A stretch of 53,320 bases of DNA from an archaeon (lineage in GTDB: Archaea; Thermoproteota; Nitrososphaeria; Nitrososphaerales; Gagatemarchaeaceae). Location of the stretch: NCBI GenBank assembly GCA_021827865.1, contig JAKAUC010000008.1, positions 1 through 53,320 on the forward strand, in the 5' to 3' direction. The notes below the pieces were generated by a model that saw nothing but the letters and a program-made list of their open reading frames with translations, searched no databases and had not been told where the DNA came from. Position numbers and translations under genes: made by a program. This document shows, in pieces, positions 51,162-53,320 of the stretch; position 1 is the stretch's first letter; every line of letters starts with the position of its first letter.

Positions 51162-51321
51162 CAGTGCTCAGGCCCCTCTTTCAACCTATAAAGGCTCCCC
51201 TGCGCCGTCCCCCACTTCTCTTCGCAGCAACCATCGCAGCAGCCGCAGCACGCCACGCAGTCCGCCTCCGACCCGGCGTGACGAGCGCGAGAGTAGTTAT
51301 TGACCGGCCGGAGTCTCCCGA

Positions 51322-51331
51322 CAGGATATAA
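51322..51331 (+). promoter_or_regulatory. TATA box of tRNA-Pro
   Basis: AGGATATAAG is centred about 30 bases before the mature 5' end of tRNA-Pro at 51357, the normal distance allowing for a short leader. Confidence 0.55.
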
Positions 51332-51356
51332 GCAGAGCCTGGGCGGGCGCCTGCTA

Positions 51357-51466
51357 GGGGTCGTCGGCTAGTCTGGTCTAGGCTTCAAGCCTCGGGAAGA
51401 GCAGGTCGCTTCGGGAGCCTGTCTCGAGACCGCTTGAGATCGCTGGTTCAAATCCGGCCGACCCCA
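51357..51466 (+). tRNA. tRNA-Pro(CGG) with a 34-base intron
   Basis: GGGGTCG (51357-51363) pairs with CGACCCC (51459-51465), discriminator A, followed by an encoded CCA (51467-51469). Anticodon stem CAAGC (51386-51390) pairs with GCTTG (51432-51436). Loop CTCGGG|C gives anticodon CGG (51393-51395). Intron 51397-51430 at 37/38: exon CTCG pairs perfectly with intron CGAG, bulges GG|A and AC|C, and a longer inner helix forms. A second TTCGGGA inside the intron mimics the anticodon. A TTTT run follows the gene. The integrase starts 60 bases after the CCA. Confidence 0.92.
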
Positions 51467-51528
51467 CCACTTTTGGAGGGGACAGAGAGCGTATTCTGGC
51501 GTTATTAGGGCGGGCCAACTGTCCCCGC

Positions 51529-52779
51529 ATGTTAGAGTGGGGGAAAGCATCTGAATTTGCAGAAAAAAAGTTCCGTCGCAGCAAGAGCCTCCACACGAAG
51601 AGGTACTACGAGAACGGCGTAAGGCGCTTCAGGCAGTACTGCGAAGAGAAGCGCATCGCGGAGGTCGACGAGGAGAGCGTCTATGGGGTCCTCGACGGGT
51701 TCGTGAGGTGGCTCGACCTCCAGGGGATCAAGCCCAAGACACTGACTGGGTACGTCCACGCCGCCAAGAAGTTCCTCCTGTTCCTGGATGTCAGGATAGA
51801 CCCCCAGCGCTTCAGGGAGAAGGTGGAGCAGCCGAGGATACTCAAGATAGAGGACGAGCCCCTCTCTATGGAGACCCTGAGGAAGGTCCTCACCCTGGGA
51901 AGGCCCAACAGGAAGATGCTCGCCCTGGTCCTGCTGCTCCTCTCGTCGGGGATGAGGCTGGCGGAGGCCCTGAAGCTGAGGGTGTCGGACCTGGACCTGG
52001 ACTCGCGCCCGGCCGCGGCCACGGTCAGGGCCGAGAACACCAAGAACGGGAGGCTGAGGGTCGTCTTCATGACGGACGAGACGAGAGACGCGATCAGGAG
52101 GATACTCTGGGACTGGGACCCGGCCCCGAGGGCGCCCAAGGCGAAGGTAGTCCCCGCCCCGAAGGACAGGTACGTCTTCACGTTCGACGGGGACATCTGG
52201 GGGCGGGAGAAGACCGCGATCCGGACCTTCAGGAGGGTGTGCGAGAGGGCCGGGTGCAACAGGCTGATTGAGGGGCACAGGACCCACGTGGTGCACTTCC
52301 ACCTCTTCCGAAAGTACTTCCTGACCAAGGGGAGCGATGTCATCGGGGAGCACGCGGCCCACGCCCTCTGCGGGCACGGCTTCTACATGGACACTTACTA
52401 CAAGAAGTCGGTCGAGGAGAGGGCGGCGGATTACAGGAGGCTCGTCCCGCACCTCACGGTGTTCGCCAAGGTGGAGACCGGGCAGGCGGAAGTGCTCTCG
52501 GCCATGAACAGGAGGTTCCTCCAAGTGTTCAGCTTCACGGACGAGGAGATCGGGGGGCTGGGGGACCTTTCGGGGCTCTCCCCGGCGGACCTGCAGAGGC
52601 TGATAGCCACGAAGGATGGGAAGGCGCGGACGTTCAAAGCCGAGAAAGTTGCTGCGCCGTCAATAGGAGGCATGCCGAGAGCAGACATAGGCAGGATAAG
52701 GGAACTGGTCCCGGACGGGTGGGAGCTTCATGTTAAGGACGGGGAAGTGGTCATGAAGCGGTCGGCCTCCTCTCCCTGA
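51529..52779 (+). CDS. tyrosine recombinase (integrase) beside tRNA-Pro
   Basis: A 416-residue site-specific recombinase. The catalytic set is visible: Arg143 in SSGMRLAEALKL, Lys172 in ENTKNGRL, His258 and Arg261 in FHLFRKYF, His283 in LCGHGFYMD, and Tyr290 or Tyr291. Residues 1-110 are the core-binding domain; a C-terminal extension of about 110 residues is unassigned. It lies directly downstream of an intact tRNA-Pro on the same strand, where archaeal elements often integrate. Codon use is strongly GC-ending, like its neighbours. It could be the left edge of an element running off the window, or a remnant. Confidence 0.85.
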   Translation: MLEWGKASEFAEKKFRRSKSLHTKRYYENGVRRFRQYCEEKRIAEVDEESVYGVLDGFVRWLDLQGIKPKTLTGYVHAAKKFLLFLDVRIDPQRFREKVEQPRILKIEDEPLSMETLRKVLTLGRPNRKMLALVLLLLSSGMRLAEALKLRVSDLDLDSRPAAATVRAENTKNGRLRVVFMTDETRDAIRRILWDWDPAPRAPKAKVVPAPKDRYVFTFDGDIWGREKTAIRTFRRVCERAGCNRLIEGHRTHVVHFHLFRKYFLTKGSDVIGEHAAHALCGHGFYMDTYYKKSVEERAADYRRLVPHLTVFAKVETGQAEVLSAMNRRFLQVFSFTDEEIGGLGDLSGLSPADLQRLIATKDGKARTFKAEKVAAPSIGGMPRADIGRIRELVPDGWELHVKDGEVVMKRSASSP

Positions 52780-52957
52780 GTTCCTCCCATACCATCCTGG
52801 CTAGCATCGGGACAACCACGCGGGCCCTTTCGTCGGGGAGGAGGTCCTCCTGAGACTCGATCATCCGCAGGGAGATGCTGTCAGGGGGAAGGAGCGATCT
52901 GGCTGTCTGTTTCAGCACCCTCAAGTCGCGTATGATGAAGGGGCTCCGGTCTGCCAT
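52751..52957 (-). CDS. hypothetical protein, 68 residues
   Basis: A small, charged, probably helical protein: MADRSPFIIRDLRVLKQTAR, ISLRMIESQEDLLPDERA, VVVPMLARMVWEELRERRP. No family is recognised. ATG 52957 has a TATA-like GTTATTAACG about 25 bases upstream (52975-52985), so it is likely leaderless. Its end overlaps the integrase 3' end by 29 bases, tail to tail. Confidence 0.5.
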   Translation of the reverse strand: MADRSPFIIRDLRVLKQTARSLLPPDSISLRMIESQEDLLPDERARVVVPMLARMVWEELRERRPTAS

Positions 52958-53150
52958 GAAGGAAGGTAGTCTGGGCGTTAATAACGAGGGAGACTTTGCA
53001 GTGCGAGGCAGGGTTCGCCGTCATTCATCAAAGTGCGTAAGAAGTTGACGGGCTCGGAGCGAAGACACTATTCGGGTTGCAACGTCTTCCCATAGTTCTT
53101 CGGGATTGAATTATTCTGAAAGTGGCTTCTGCTTAGTGTAGTGAATACAC

Positions 53151-53320
53151 ATGTTTGGGCGAAGAAAGAACGCAGTGGTGAAAGCGGAGCCGCCGCCGAT
53201 TGACCAGGACCTCCTTTCGACGTTGTGTCAGGGTGACGAAAAGCTGCACGACGCCATGAGCTACTTCCTATATCTCAGGCCTGACGAGCAGATTGCCCGA
53301 CTGGGGACGACGGAACAACT
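53151..53320 (+). CDS. partial gene, cut by window end
   Basis: From ATG 53151 the frame is open to the window edge for 56 codons: MFGRRKNAVVKAEPPPIDQD, then LLSTLCQGDEKLHDAMSYF and LRPDEQIARLGTTEQ. The composition is clearly protein-like, with a basic start and acidic, helical continuation. Upstream AATTATTC near 53107-53114 may be the TATA element. Family cannot be told from this part. Confidence 0.55.
   Translation, partial: MFGRRKNAVVKAEPPPIDQDLLSTLCQGDEKLHDAMSYFLYLRPDEQIARLGTTEQ

Overview
The window is a piece of a GC-rich archaeal chromosome. The first ~352 bases are the 5' part of an archaeal 16S rRNA gene on the minus strand, ending in the archaeal 5' signature TCCGGTTGATCCTGCCGGA. 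Archaeal-type genes follow: the small subunit of DNA polymerase D, Cdc6/Orc1, Alba, an RPA-type OB-fold protein, an Elf1-like factor, geranylgeranylglyceryl phosphate synthase, archaeal shikimate kinase and UPF0147. There are TATA-box promoters, many leaderless TTG/GTG starts and intron-containing tRNAs. The 16S start and gene set suggest Thaumarchaeota (Nitrososphaeria), perhaps a heterotrophic soil lineage such as group 1.1c. That placement is inference.

Layout. 1-6.2 kb: 16S rRNA, a small membrane protein, inosine/xanthosine triphosphatase, the korAB 2-oxoacid:ferredoxin oxidoreductase, a divergent AbrB-PhoU regulator with a palindromic operator candidate, and tRNA-Leu. 6.3-10.9 kb: secreted S53 peptidase, prephenate dehydratase, and a PadR regulator divergent from a ChrB-domain protein plus beta-propeller. 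10.9-20.6 kb: nearly complete shikimate/aromatic amino acid cluster (aroD-aroE-aroK-aroA-aroC-chorismate mutase/aminotransferase-tyrA on minus, aroF-aroB on plus). 20.9-29.5 kb: a bacterial-looking beta-lactamase-family hydrolase, HTH regulators, M24 peptidase, coiled-coil and zinc-ribbon proteins, peroxiredoxin, A-type Fe-S protein, twice-interrupted tRNA-Ser and an alpha/beta hydrolase. 29.5-35.9 kb: two adjacent ThyX-family genes, a phosphohexomutase, polymerase D small subunit, Cdc6 and an Lrp-like regulator. 36-42.1 kb: a branched-chain-amino-acid-type ABC transporter operon ending in trpB2. 42.2-44.1 kb: an RHS remnant, GGGP synthase and Elf1. 44.2-46.5 kb: a probable replication origin (four ORB-like elements) between small HTH protein genes, one membrane-anchored. 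46.5-51.2 kb: a frameshifted methyltransferase, tRNA-Thr, tRNA-Met, a 42-residue membrane protein, RPA, a class III aminotransferase and Alba. 51.3 kb to the end: tRNA-Pro followed by a tyrosine recombinase, a small protein and a truncated gene.

The points most worth a second look are the ORB cluster with its flanking proteins, the ThyX pair in which each protein keeps the motifs the other lacks, seven introns in five tRNA genes, and the palindromes in divergent promoters. All protein calls come from reading motifs by eye; no database search was run.
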